Source: Halieaceae bacterium UBA3479
GTDB taxonomy: Bacteria > Pseudomonadota > Gammaproteobacteria > Pseudomonadales > Halieaceae
Assembly: GCA_002377985.1 (NCBI GenBank)
Contig: DFQW01000153.1
Location: forward strand, 1-6,565
Length of the DNA stretch: 6,565 nucleotides
Reading direction: 5' to 3'
A program made the position numbers and the translations under genes. Shown here piece by piece: positions 1 to 6,565 of the stretch; within the stretch, counting starts at the first letter, position 1, and the number at the start of each line of letters is the position of its first letter. The notes beneath the pieces were generated by a model. The model was given only the letters and a program-made list of their open reading frames with translations, did not search any database and was not told the DNA's origin.

Positions 1-657
1 GGCATACAGGGCGTCACAACAAACTACGCTGTTGGTGCCGACGGTTTTATTGACGGGATGCTGAATCTGGTTGGCCTGTCGGGTTTTGACGCGACAGGGC
101 TGGGCCTGGTGCTGCAGCACGATACAATGGATCAGCAGAGAACGCCCGAGTCGGGGCACCTTTTCACCCTTCACAACTTTGCATATCGGGAAAGTCTGGG
201 CGGCGAGACCTCTTTTGACGTCGGCTTTGCCGACTTGCGCTGGTACCGCACGATGGAGCGAATCTCTCTAGGCGGCAGCAATCGGTCATCGGTACTCGCA
301 ATACAGTTAAAGGGTCGATTCACCGCCGATGCGCCACTGTCGGGGTATTCGTCCGTCACCCTGCCCGGCTATACCGTGGGCAACTATTTATCACAGCATT
401 ACTCGCACCTTCTCCTAGATGGCAGATTCCCGCTGTCAAGAAAATGGGGGTTGGTCGCTTTTGCCGGCATCGGCTGTCAGCTCGGCGAAGATATTGCTGG
501 AAGAGATATCTCGTGCGCCGACAACACCTACCCCTCCATTGGTATGGGCGTCTCGTATTTGCTCGACGAGGCCGCATCAATATTGATCCGATTGGAAGTG
601 GCTAAAGGTAAAAATGACAATGAAGCCCTATACCTTCGGTTTGGTCATTCTTTCTGA
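1..657 (+). CDS. BamA/TamA-superfamily (D15 surface antigen) outer membrane barrel protein, C-terminal part
   Basis: Partial gene. The frame is open from base 1, so the start lies upstream; the ATG at 58 is internal, because the 19 codons before it read as protein in the same frame. About 218 residues are visible. They read as the second half of a 16-strand Omp85-type barrel. GLGLVLQHDTMD followed by PESGH (from base 106) matches the family pattern of a strand ending in YDTRD and then P-x-x-G. Alternating hydrophobic and polar strands follow, then a GY-centred segment at 361-390 resembling the L6 loop. The last strand, ALYLRFGHSF, ends in the terminal Phe that the BAM machinery recognises in outer membrane proteins. 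Proteins of this superfamily insert or translocate polypeptides or lipids at the outer membrane, but the N-terminal part that would decide the subtype (POTRA domains or a stand-alone barrel) is missing, so no specific role is assigned. Two features are atypical: the L6-like motif reads LPGY rather than RGF/RGY, and two cysteines lie in a probable surface loop. prc begins 57 bp after the stop, on the same strand. Confidence 0.75.
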   Translation, partial: GIQGVTTNYAVGADGFIDGMLNLVGLSGFDATGLGLVLQHDTMDQQRTPESGHLFTLHNFAYRESLGGETSFDVGFADLRWYRTMERISLGGSNRSSVLAIQLKGRFTADAPLSGYSSVTLPGYTVGNYLSQHYSHLLLDGRFPLSRKWGLVAFAGIGCQLGEDIAGRDISCADNTYPSIGMGVSYLLDEAASILIRLEVAKGKNDNEALYLRFGHSF

Positions 658-698
658 CTCCGTTAGGCTTAAGATCTGTAGCGACACAGCAAGGGCTT

Positions 699-704
699 AG
701 GGAG
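699..704 (+). promoter_or_regulatory. Ribosome binding site of prc, supporting a TTG start
   Basis: AGGGAG lies nine bases before the TTG at 714-716, which is good Shine-Dalgarno spacing. The next in-frame ATG is codon 18, inside the signal peptide, and starting there would remove the positively charged N-terminus and most of the hydrophobic core. The site therefore supports TTG. I saw no clear promoter or terminator in the rest of the 56-bp gap (658-713). Confidence 0.7.
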
Positions 705-713
705 ACCTGAATT

Positions 714-2858
714 TTGTCAGTCAAGAATACGTTGTTTGGTGTCGGTGTCTGCTATGCGGCGTTGATGGCCGCGCCGGCCCATTCTCTGGCACCGACCGAA
801 GCGCAAAGTGACACGCTAAAAGAGCTGGTAGAGGTGATTGAAGAGCGCCACTACGCCAGTCGTCGCTACGATGACGGGCTGTCGGCTCAACACTTCGTCG
901 CCTATCTCGACGCACTCGACCCGCAAAGAATGTTTTTTGATGCTGCGGATATTGCAGAGTTTTCCAAATGGCGTCTTGAGCTGGACAATGCCGGAAGAAG
1001 CGGCAATCTTGAGCCGGCCTTCACCATGTTTGACCGCTACCACCAAAAGCTGAGGCAGCGACTCGAAAGCATTCTTGCATCACTACCCGATACCCTCGCG
1101 CAGTTTGATTATAGCGTCGAGGAGTACCTTGTTATTGATCACTCGACGATGCCATGGGCCGAGGATACATTGGAGCTGGATGATCGGTGGCGCAAGCGAC
1201 TAAAGAACCAGGCGCTGAGCCTTAAAATGGCAGACAAAGCGGCCTCGGAAATACCGGCTACTCTTGAGCGCCGGTATCAGAATCAACTTAATCGCCTGGA
1301 TCAATACAACGCGCAAGACGTTTTTCAAATCTATGCCAACACACTGGCTGAGCAATACGACCCCCACACCAACTATTTTTCACCGCGGCGAGCCGAGAAC
1401 TTCGATATCAACATGAGTCTCTCATTCGAGGGCATCGGGGCCATCCTTCAAATTGACGATGAATATGCCAAAGTGTCGCGCCTTGTCCCTGCTGGCCCCG
1501 CAGACAAGCAGGGAGAATTAAAGCCCTCTGATTTAATTATTGGCGTCGGCCAGGGAAAAGAAGGGCCGATCGAAGACGTGGTTGGTTGGAGACTGGATGA
1601 AATCGTCGACCTTATTCGCGGGCCGCGGAATACAACCGTGCGCCTTGAAGTTATCCCCGGTAAAGGAAAGACCGATCAGCGTCGCGTAGTTCCGATACAA
1701 CGTAATGAAGTCAAGCTTGAGGAACAGGCGGCGCAAAAGAAGATCATCGAATTCGAAGATGAAAAACAGACAAAACATCGCATCGGCGTTATCGACATTC
1801 CGGCGTTCTATATTGATTTCGAGGGCTACCGTCGGGGGGACAAAAACTACCGCTCGACAACCCGAGACGTGAATCGGCTGATCAACGAACTAGTTGCAGA
1901 GGGCGTCGAGGGCCTCGTCATTGACCTTCGCGACAATGGTGGCGGCTCGCTTCAGGAAGCCAATCAGCTAACCGGATTATTTATCGAATATGGTCCGACC
2001 GTCCAAATCCGTTCGGCCGAAAGTCGAGTATGGCGCGATGGAAAGCGACGTCGCTCAAACTACTATGAGGGACCTTTGGCGGTCATGATTAATCGCCTAA
2101 GCGCCTCAGCCTCAGAGATAGTTGCGGGGGCAATCCAGGACTACGGTCGAGGCATCGTTGTGGGAGAGCAGTCGTTTGGCAAGGGCACCGTGCAGTCTCT
2201 GGTGCCGCTACAGGAAGGCCAACTAAAGATTACTGAGAGCAAGTTTTACCGTATCTCGGGTGACAGCACGCAACACCGAGGCGTCATCCCCGATATTGAT
2301 TACCCTTCGGTATTTGATCCTACCCAGATCGGGGAAAGTGCGCTGGATAATGCGTTGTCGTGGGACCAAATATCACCTGCACGCTTCAACCGGTATCACG
2401 ACTATGATGCCATCTTGCCGGGCTTGATGGCGCTGCATCAGCAACGGGCAGCAAATGATCCTGACTATCGTTACCTGGAGGATCAGGTTGAAATGGCCCG
2501 GGAGGCGCGCAGCGTCAGCGCACTCCCCCTGCAGGAATCCGGTCGTCTGGCGATGCGTGACGAGCAAGAGAGCAAGGCGCTGTTAATCGAGAATCGCCGC
2601 CGTGCAGCCAAGGGACAAGCGCCTCTGGAAAGTCTGGCAAGCATCGACGAAGCGATTGAGGATGGCGTGGCGCTCGCCGAACAAAGCGCGCCCACACCAT
2701 CAGAGAGCAGCTCGCAGGCGGCAACAGAAAACGAAGAGGATGAACCCAACGACGTATTGTTGCTGGAGACCGGGCGCATTCTGGTTGACTCTATTGCCAT
2801 GCGGCCTGACACCAGCATAGCCGGGCGGGGAATCAATACCCGCAACAAAACACTATAG
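714..2858 (+). CDS. prc: Tail-specific (C-terminal processing) periplasmic protease Prc/Tsp, family S41
   Basis: A 714-residue periplasmic serine protease that degrades or trims proteins from their C-termini. In E. coli the enzyme processes PBP3 and, with the adaptor NlpI, degrades the murein hydrolase MepS. Residues 1-22 form a signal peptide (Lys4, hydrophobic core, Ala-Pro-Ala before the likely cut). A helical N-terminal domain follows to about 230, then a PDZ domain at about 235-325 (FEGIGAIL, then LKPSDLIIGVG). The S41 core contains DLRDNGGGSL at 404-413 and SASASEI at 463-469. By alignment with the E. coli Ser/Lys pair, the catalytic residues are Ser465 and Lys490 (in FGKGTVQ), with the accompanying Asp at 476; all are intact. 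The C-terminal region resembles the DUF3340 tail of Tsp proteases. It includes an acidic, Ser-rich low-complexity stretch at 658-680 that probably accounts for the extra length over the 682-residue E. coli protein. It may be cotranscribed with the barrel gene upstream; it converges on serS. Confidence 0.96.
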   Translation: MSVKNTLFGVGVCYAALMAAPAHSLAPTEAQSDTLKELVEVIEERHYASRRYDDGLSAQHFVAYLDALDPQRMFFDAADIAEFSKWRLELDNAGRSGNLEPAFTMFDRYHQKLRQRLESILASLPDTLAQFDYSVEEYLVIDHSTMPWAEDTLELDDRWRKRLKNQALSLKMADKAASEIPATLERRYQNQLNRLDQYNAQDVFQIYANTLAEQYDPHTNYFSPRRAENFDINMSLSFEGIGAILQIDDEYAKVSRLVPAGPADKQGELKPSDLIIGVGQGKEGPIEDVVGWRLDEIVDLIRGPRNTTVRLEVIPGKGKTDQRRVVPIQRNEVKLEEQAAQKKIIEFEDEKQTKHRIGVIDIPAFYIDFEGYRRGDKNYRSTTRDVNRLINELVAEGVEGLVIDLRDNGGGSLQEANQLTGLFIEYGPTVQIRSAESRVWRDGKRRRSNYYEGPLAVMINRLSASASEIVAGAIQDYGRGIVVGEQSFGKGTVQSLVPLQEGQLKITESKFYRISGDSTQHRGVIPDIDYPSVFDPTQIGESALDNALSWDQISPARFNRYHDYDAILPGLMALHQQRAANDPDYRYLEDQVEMAREARSVSALPLQESGRLAMRDEQESKALLIENRRRAAKGQAPLESLASIDEAIEDGVALAEQSAPTPSESSSQAATENEEDEPNDVLLLETGRILVDSIAMRPDTSIAGRGINTRNKTL

Positions 2859-2902
2859 GTTTAGAACCCGGGGCGAGGGCTTGCGGTCTTGGTTCGTCGG
2901 GA
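2859..2902. other. Convergent prc/serS gap with a weak inverted repeat
   Basis: Both genes end into this 44-bp gap. The only dyad I see is GAACC (2864-2868) against GGTTC (2891-2895), with a 22-base GC-rich interval that folds only poorly (GCGA/TTGC with a G-T pair). No T-run follows on either strand, so this is not a convincing intrinsic terminator. Termination may lie inside the opposing gene, or be Rho-dependent. Confidence 0.3.
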
Positions 2903-4204
2903 TCAACTACCCTCTATCGTCGACTGCCCCTTCAAATACGGCCTGAGCACTTCCGGGAGTGTGATGCCGCCATCCGCATTCTGGCCATTCTCCATGATCG
3001 CGACCAGCGTTCTGCCTACGGCCAAGCCCGATCCGTTCAGCGTATGAACCAACTCGGGCTTACCGGTGCTGGGGTTTCGCCATCGCGCTTGAAGGCGACG
3101 CGCTTGAAAGTCGCCGAAATTGGAGCAGCTGGAAATCTCTCGATAGGCTTCCTGCCCGGGTAACCACACCTCTAGATCGTAGGTCATTGCCGCGCTGAAC
3201 CCCAGATCGCCACCACAGAGCATCACTTTGCGATAGGGTAATTCAAGCGCTTGAAGAATCGCCTCGGCATGGCCTGTCAGCGTCTCCAACGCGGCCTCAG
3301 AGTGCTCCGGGCGAACAATATGGACAAGCTCGACTTTTTCAAATTGATGCTGCCTGATCAACCCTCGTGTATCTCTCCCATAGCTGCCGGCCTCGCTTCG
3401 AAAGCACGGCGTGTGCGCAACGTAACGAATGCCCTCTTCTGCTAAATCCGCTGGCTCATAAATCCTGCCCCGTGCGATGTTGGTAACGGGCACTTCGGCG
3501 GTTGGTGCCAGGTAGAACCCCTGGTCACCCTCCAGCTTAAAGAGGTCCTCGGCAAATTTCGGCAGCTGCCCGGTGCCGGTCAGAGACGCCTCGTTAACAA
3601 TATAGGGAACATAGAGCTCGGTGTAACCGTGTTCTATGGTGTGGCAATCCAACATAAATTGGATGAGGGCTCGATGCAGACGGGCGAGATCGCCTCTCAA
3701 TACGGAGAATCGAGAGCCGGCAATCTGACCCGCGGCCTCCATGTCCATTTGCCCGAGCGCTTCACCCAAATCGACATGATCCTTGGGGGCAAATGAAAAC
3801 TGCGTTGGCGTACCCCAACGCAAAACCTCTGCATTATCTGCCTCTGAGGCGCCATGGGGCACTTTGTCGTCGGGTAGATTGGGAGTGCCCAGTAAAAGCT
3901 CGTCCAGCTGAGACTGCACCCCACTCGCCTCCTCAGTCGCGGCCTCCAGTTCAGCCGATATTTTGGCCAGAACTTGCTCTACTTCCGCCTTGGCATCGTC
4001 AACCGAGCGTCCGGAAGCAACCAGCTCACCAATTTTTTTTGAAGCGGCCTTCCGCTCTGCGAGCAATCCTTGAGCCCTGACGTCAGCGTCTTTTCGGCGC
4101 GCATCCAGCGCTTCGAACTGCGCCACGTCAAATAGCACTGACCTTTTTGACAGCGCCTTTGCTATACGCTGGGGGTCGTGTCGAATGGCTTTGATATCGA
4201 GCAT
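2903..4204 (-). CDS. serS: Seryl-tRNA synthetase (class II)
   Basis: Charges tRNA-Ser (and tRNA-Sec where present) with serine in the cytosol. At 433 residues it is close to the 430 of E. coli. An N-terminal charged helical arm at about 27-105, rich in Ala, Glu and Lys, is the antiparallel coiled coil that grips the long variable arm of tRNA-Ser. The class II core follows: TAEVP at 235-239 (serine binding), motif 2 at about 267-288 with FRSEAGS and Arg284/Phe288 for [18 protein letters not shown] at 356-370, and motif 3 [10 protein letters not shown] at 390-399 with Arg398. All key residues are present. The ATG at 4204 begins MLDIKAIR, the usual SerRS N-terminus. Its Shine-Dalgarno (GGAG, plus-strand 4216-4219) sits 11 bases upstream, slightly far, and within a possible hairpin pair. 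The gene follows rarA by 103 bp on the same strand. The crcB gene that I recall between rarA and serS in some pseudomonads is absent here. Confidence 0.98.
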   Translation of the reverse strand: MLDIKAIRHDPQRIAKALSKRSVLFDVAQFEALDARRKDADVRAQGLLAERKAASKKIGELVASGRSVDDAKAEVEQVLAKISAELEAATEEASGVQSQLDELLLGTPNLPDDKVPHGASEADNAEVLRWGTPTQFSFAPKDHVDLGEALGQMDMEAAGQIAGSRFSVLRGDLARLHRALIQFMLDCHTIEHGYTELYVPYIVNEASLTGTGQLPKFAEDLFKLEGDQGFYLAPTAEVPVTNIARGRIYEPADLAEEGIRYVAHTPCFRSEAGSYGRDTRGLIRQHQFEKVELVHIVRPEHSEAALETLTGHAEAILQALELPYRKVMLCGGDLGFSAAMTYDLEVWLPGQEAYREISSCSNFGDFQARRLQARWRNPSTGKPELVHTLNGSGLAVGRTLVAIMENGQNADGGITLPEVLRPYLKGQSTIEGS

Positions 4205-4215
4205 GAAACTTTCAT

Positions 4216-4235
4216 CTCCCTCCGGGGAGCCGGAG
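4216..4235 (-). promoter_or_regulatory. serS leader: overlapping alternative hairpins over the ribosome binding site
   Basis: Read on the minus strand, the serS leader can form a six-pair stem CTCCGG/CCGGAG with loop CTCC (4220-4235), leaving the proximal GGAG free. It can instead form a five-pair stem CTCCC/GGGAG with loop CGGA (4216-4229), covering that GGAG. The two cannot coexist. The pairing is directly visible. A regulatory role is inference, and the pattern could simply follow from a purine-rich Shine-Dalgarno beside GC-rich sequence. Confidence 0.3.
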
Positions 4236-4307
4236 TGTAACCGAAATCAGTCTCGCCTGATGTCGATAGCGGGTCGAACAGGCGCCAGGGGTTGCCGCCG
4301 GCACAGT

Positions 4308-5627
4308 CTATCGAGGCGCCTTTTGCGCGCTCAGCGAACGCCAATGCGCCAACTTATCGCTGATCTGCTGCTCCAACCCACGCTGCGTTGGCTCATAGAA
4401 TATGGTCGGCGACAGACCATCGGGAAAATATTGCTGTCCGGCGGAGAAACCCTCCTCCGCGTCATGCGCATAGTGATATCCCTGTCCATGACCTTGCTCT
4501 CGCATCAGCTGGGTGGGCGCATTTCGCAGATGCAATGGCACCTCCAGCGAACCCGTTGTTCTTGCTGACGCCATCGCGCTCTTGAACGCACGGTAAACCG
4601 CATTACTTTTTGCTGCGCAGGCCAGAAACGTTACGGCCTGCGCCAGCGCCAGCTCTCCTTCGGGGCTGCCCAAGCGCTCCAACACCGATACCGCATCGAG
4701 CGTCAGTTGCAGTGCCCGCGGATCGGCCAAGCCGATATCCTCAGATGCCATGCGAATACAACGCCTTCCAATGTAAATGGGATCACAGCCCGCCGTCAGC
4801 ATTCGAGCCAGCCAGTACAGCGCGGCATCGGGATCAGAGCCTCTCACTGATTTATGCAAAGCACTAATCTGGTCGTAAAACGCGTCTCCGTGCTTATCAA
4901 ACCTTGGCGTGCCTGCCGTCGCCAATTGACTGAGCAACGCTTCATGAAGCCGGCCCATCGAGTCCCCGCCGGATGCGAGATTCACCGACAGCTCAAGCAG
5001 GTTCAAACTCTGCCTGACATCGCCGTCCGCCATCCGCGCCAGAGAGGTTAAAAATCCGGGGTCGACTTCTAGCGCTGGAAAGCACTCGCACACCGCGCGC
5101 TCCAATAGCTCAGTCAGCTCAGATTCACTGACCGACTCTAATTTGTAGACGCGCAGTCGCGACAGTAATGCGTTGTTAACCTCGAAGGAGGGGTTTTCCG
5201 TGGTGGCACCAATAAAGAAAACCGTTCCATCCTCGATATGCGGGAGAAATGCGTCCTGCTGACTCTTGTTAAAGCGATGTATTTCATCAACGAATAGCAC
5301 CGTAGCACGCTGCCGCCCCGCCGCTTCCTTGGCCCGCTCTATGGCATCGCGAATATCTTTGATCCCGGAGAATACGGCGGATATCTGCAGAAATAATGCG
5401 TCACTATGGCTGGCCGCTAACCGTGCCAGCGTGGTTTTGCCGACACCCGGGGGACCCCAGAGCAGGAAGGAGTGCAATTTTCCCGATTCGATAGCGTGAC
5501 GTAAAGGTTTACCCGGACCCAACAAATGCCGCTGCCCCACCAGTTGCGCTAATGATGTCGGACGCATTCTCGAGGCGAGGGGTTCATTACCCGACGTCGG
5601 GCGCGCAAACAGGTCACCGTCTTTCAT
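4308..5627 (-). CDS. rarA: Replication-associated recombination protein A (RarA/MgsA), AAA+ ATPase
   Basis: A cytosolic clamp-loader-like AAA+ ATPase that acts at stalled replication forks and gaps and influences recombination; the E. coli homologue is a DNA-dependent, tetrameric ATPase. The 439 residues match the family (447 in E. coli). Visible are the RarA-type start with DLFA and LASRMRPTSL followed by GQ-HLLGPG (18-39), Walker A GPPGVGKTT at 58-66, Walker B LFVDEIHRF at 111-119, sensor 1 GATTENPS at 140-147, the arginine-finger region SRLRVY at 156-161, and sensor 2 DGDVRQSLN at 201-209. The RarA-specific C-terminal tetramerisation domain covers about 255-435, with RGSDPDAALYWLARML, ASEDIGLADP and YHYAHDAEEGF. 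The ATG at 5627 has GGAG (plus-strand 5636-5639) eight bases upstream. It follows lolA by 20 bp with no terminator between, so the two are probably cotranscribed. Nothing is missing or broken. Confidence 0.97.
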   Translation of the reverse strand: MKDGDLFARPTSGNEPLASRMRPTSLAQLVGQRHLLGPGKPLRHAIESGKLHSFLLWGPPGVGKTTLARLAASHSDALFLQISAVFSGIKDIRDAIERAKEAAGRQRATVLFVDEIHRFNKSQQDAFLPHIEDGTVFFIGATTENPSFEVNNALLSRLRVYKLESVSESELTELLERAVCECFPALEVDPGFLTSLARMADGDVRQSLNLLELSVNLASGGDSMGRLHEALLSQLATAGTPRFDKHGDAFYDQISALHKSVRGSDPDAALYWLARMLTAGCDPIYIGRRCIRMASEDIGLADPRALQLTLDAVSVLERLGSPEGELALAQAVTFLACAAKSNAVYRAFKSAMASARTTGSLEVPLHLRNAPTQLMREQGHGQGYHYAHDAEEGFSAGQQYFPDGLSPTIFYEPTQRGLEQQISDKLAHWRSLSAQKAPR

Positions 5628-5647
5628 TTACGGCACTCCGATCGCCC

Positions 5648-6214
5648 CTAAAACGGCGTTTCCGGCACATTGAACCCAGAGGCATCCACCGCTATCGCAG
5701 GATTTTCAAGCAGCGAAAACTCCAATACCTGATAACCCAGGTCAGTAATGCTGAGAATCCAGCCATATTCGTCAGTACGGCTGACGGCAATGCTCAAAAA
5801 GTCGAGATCGCCTCTAACGGGAGTCAATGACACCCCGGCGTCTGACACCTCGATATCAAATGCCGTCTCCAGCTCTGGCCGAGGCGCCAGCAACCAGTGG
5901 AGAGCACTACGCGTCTCGGCCGTGATTTCCCGCTCTGCTACGACCTCGAGATCCCAGTCAATTTGCGTCATGGTGTCACCCGCCGCTATCAGTAACTGGC
6001 GTTCCGGCGAGTCAATCTGCCACCAAAAGAAATCCGGGCGCATCAGGCGAAAATGGCCTGTAGCGGTCTCGATCACAACCCCGTCCGGGCCGACAACGCG
6101 CTGTGTAAAACTGCCCGCGAAACTGTTCTTTTTCGCCAGTTCATCGAGCACGTCAGCGACGACCATCGGCGCGGCGAGCATACAGAACAGCGCAGCGGAA
6201 ACCAGTGCGCGCAT
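5648..6214 (-). CDS. lolA: Outer-membrane lipoprotein carrier protein LolA
   Basis: Periplasmic chaperone that takes lipoproteins from the LolCDE transporter and hands them to LolB at the outer membrane. The 188-residue precursor has a signal peptide (Arg2, hydrophobic core, cleavage probably after Val-Val-Ala20). The mature part begins DVLDEL and contains the family hallmarks: SFAGSFTQRV at 31-40, GHFRLMRPDFFWWQI at 53-67 with Arg59 aligned to the functionally important Arg43 of mature E. coli LolA, and SPERQLLIAAGD at 69-80. It is about 15 residues shorter than E. coli LolA, mostly at the C-terminus, where it stops soon after the FxxP segment (FNVPETPF). The ATG directly follows the ftsK TAA with no spacer, and its weak ribosome binding site (GGAAG, five bases upstream) lies in the ftsK end, so translational coupling is likely. 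Gene order supports the call strongly. Confidence 0.95.
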   Translation of the reverse strand: MRALVSAALFCMLAAPMVVADVLDELAKKNSFAGSFTQRVVGPDGVVIETATGHFRLMRPDFFWWQIDSPERQLLIAAGDTMTQIDWDLEVVAEREITAETRSALHWLLAPRPELETAFDIEVSDAGVSLTPVRGDLDFLSIAVSRTDEYGWILSITDLGYQVLEFSLLENPAIAVDASGFNVPETPF

Positions 6215-6565
6215 TTATTCTTCCGGTGGAGGTGGCGCCAATACCTCCCTCTGTCCATTACTACCCATATCGGACACGACTCCCGCCATTTCCATCGTCT
6301 CTATCAAGCGAGCGGCACGGTTATAGCCGATCCGGAGCTTGCGCTGGACAGATGATATCGACGCGCGCCGACTGCGACACACGTAATCTACCGCCTCATC
6401 GTAGAGTGGATCCGCCTCGGGATCCTCCTCCCCCGCAGCCGCATTCTGGATCTCATTCGCCGTTACCGGGGTTTGGCCACCCTCGTCCAACAGCCCGTCA
6501 AGATATTGCGGGTCACCTCGGCGCTTCCAGTCTGCAACCACGCGATGCACTTCATCATCCGAGCA
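6215..6565 (-). CDS. ftsK: DNA translocase FtsK, C-terminal end with gamma domain (partial)
   Basis: Only the last 116 codons are in the window; the frame stays open to the right edge, so the GTG at 6550 is internal. FtsK is the septal DNA pump that clears chromosome ends and activates XerCD at dif. The visible part starts [14 protein letters not shown], the end of the RecA-like motor, and then has a short acidic linker (residues about 36-52 of the fragment). The winged-helix gamma domain follows from about 53: [44 protein letters not shown]. This domain reads the KOPS orientation sequences and contacts XerD; its core is almost identical to that of E. coli FtsK. The end PPPPEE is typical. I saw no copy of the E. 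coli KOPS consensus (GGGNAGGG) in the window by eye. It lies upstream of lolA in the same transcription unit. Confidence 0.97.
   Translation of the reverse strand, partial: CSDDEVHRVVADWKRRGDPQYLDGLLDEGGQTPVTANEIQNAAAGEEDPEADPLYDEAVDYVCRSRRASISSVQRKLRIGYNRAARLIETMEMAGVVSDMGSNGQREVLAPPPPEE

Noticed and set aside
666..701. Direct repeat GGCTTA at 666-671 and 694-699 upstream of prc, a possible operator
   Set aside because: Six exact bases at 28-bp spacing is easily expected by chance, and the second copy overlaps the ribosome binding site. There is no further symmetry.
2483..2848. A 121-codon minus-strand open frame opposite the prc 3' end
   Set aside because: It is antisense to a conserved protease region, with low-complexity Ser/Arg-rich content and no supporting ribosome binding site or family resemblance.
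4165..4215. Out-of-frame minus-strand ATG at 4215 giving a 17-residue peptide overlapping the serS start (a possible leader peptide)
   Set aside because: It starts within two bases of the GGAG motif, too close for efficient initiation. The peptide has only two Ser and no run of Ser codons beyond chance, so attenuation is not supported.
4234..4266. Possible serS promoter (TCGACA and TACACT on the minus strand)
   Set aside because: The two boxes are 21 bases apart, too far for a standard sigma-70 promoter, and the implied start would fall inside the leader hairpin.
4185..4568. A 127-codon plus-strand open frame spanning the serS/rarA gap
   Set aside because: Most of it is antisense to the conserved RarA C-terminus, and the translation shows no recognisable motif.
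5748..6326. A 192-codon plus-strand open frame antisense to lolA and the ftsK end
   Set aside because: It lies wholly opposite two well-recognised genes. Its product is rich in Ser, Arg and Ala with no recognisable domain, which is the usual look of an antisense shadow in GC-rich coding DNA.

Overview
The window carries six genes and looks like ordinary chromosomal DNA of a gammaproteobacterium. The evidence is the gene run ftsK, lolA, rarA, serS, which is the E. coli and Pseudomonas order, together with a Tsp/Prc-type tail-specific protease and a BamA-superfamily outer membrane barrel. Codon use is fairly GC-rich and even across the genes. I cannot name the genus. A marine gammaproteobacterium would fit, but that is an impression, not evidence.

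Layout. Bases 1-657 (+) hold the C-terminal part of a D15/BamA-superfamily outer membrane protein whose start lies outside the window. Bases 714-2858 (+) encode Prc, a secreted S41 protease that starts at TTG. Prc converges on serS (2903-4204, -) with only 44 bp between the stop codons. Further right on the minus strand are rarA (4308-5627), lolA (5648-6214) and the 3' end of ftsK (6215-6565), which runs off the right edge. Transcription therefore runs ftsK to lolA to rarA to serS from right to left, and the barrel gene then prc from left to right.

How the genes relate. ftsK and lolA abut (TAA directly followed by ATG) and lolA and rarA are 20 bp apart, so these three look cotranscribed. serS follows after 103 bp and could be read through or have its own promoter. 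The products serve different housekeeping tasks: chromosome translocation at the septum (FtsK), lipoprotein transport across the periplasm (LolA), rescue of stalled replication forks (RarA) and charging of tRNA-Ser (SerRS). The plus-strand pair concerns the envelope: an outer membrane barrel and a periplasmic quality-control protease.

No mobile element, CRISPR array, RNA gene, phage gene or defence gene was seen, and there is no gene-free stretch longer than about 100 bp. I found no convincing new system. The points worth a second look are small: two mutually exclusive hairpins over the serS ribosome binding site, an unusual L6-type motif and a cysteine pair in the barrel protein, and a short C-terminus on LolA.
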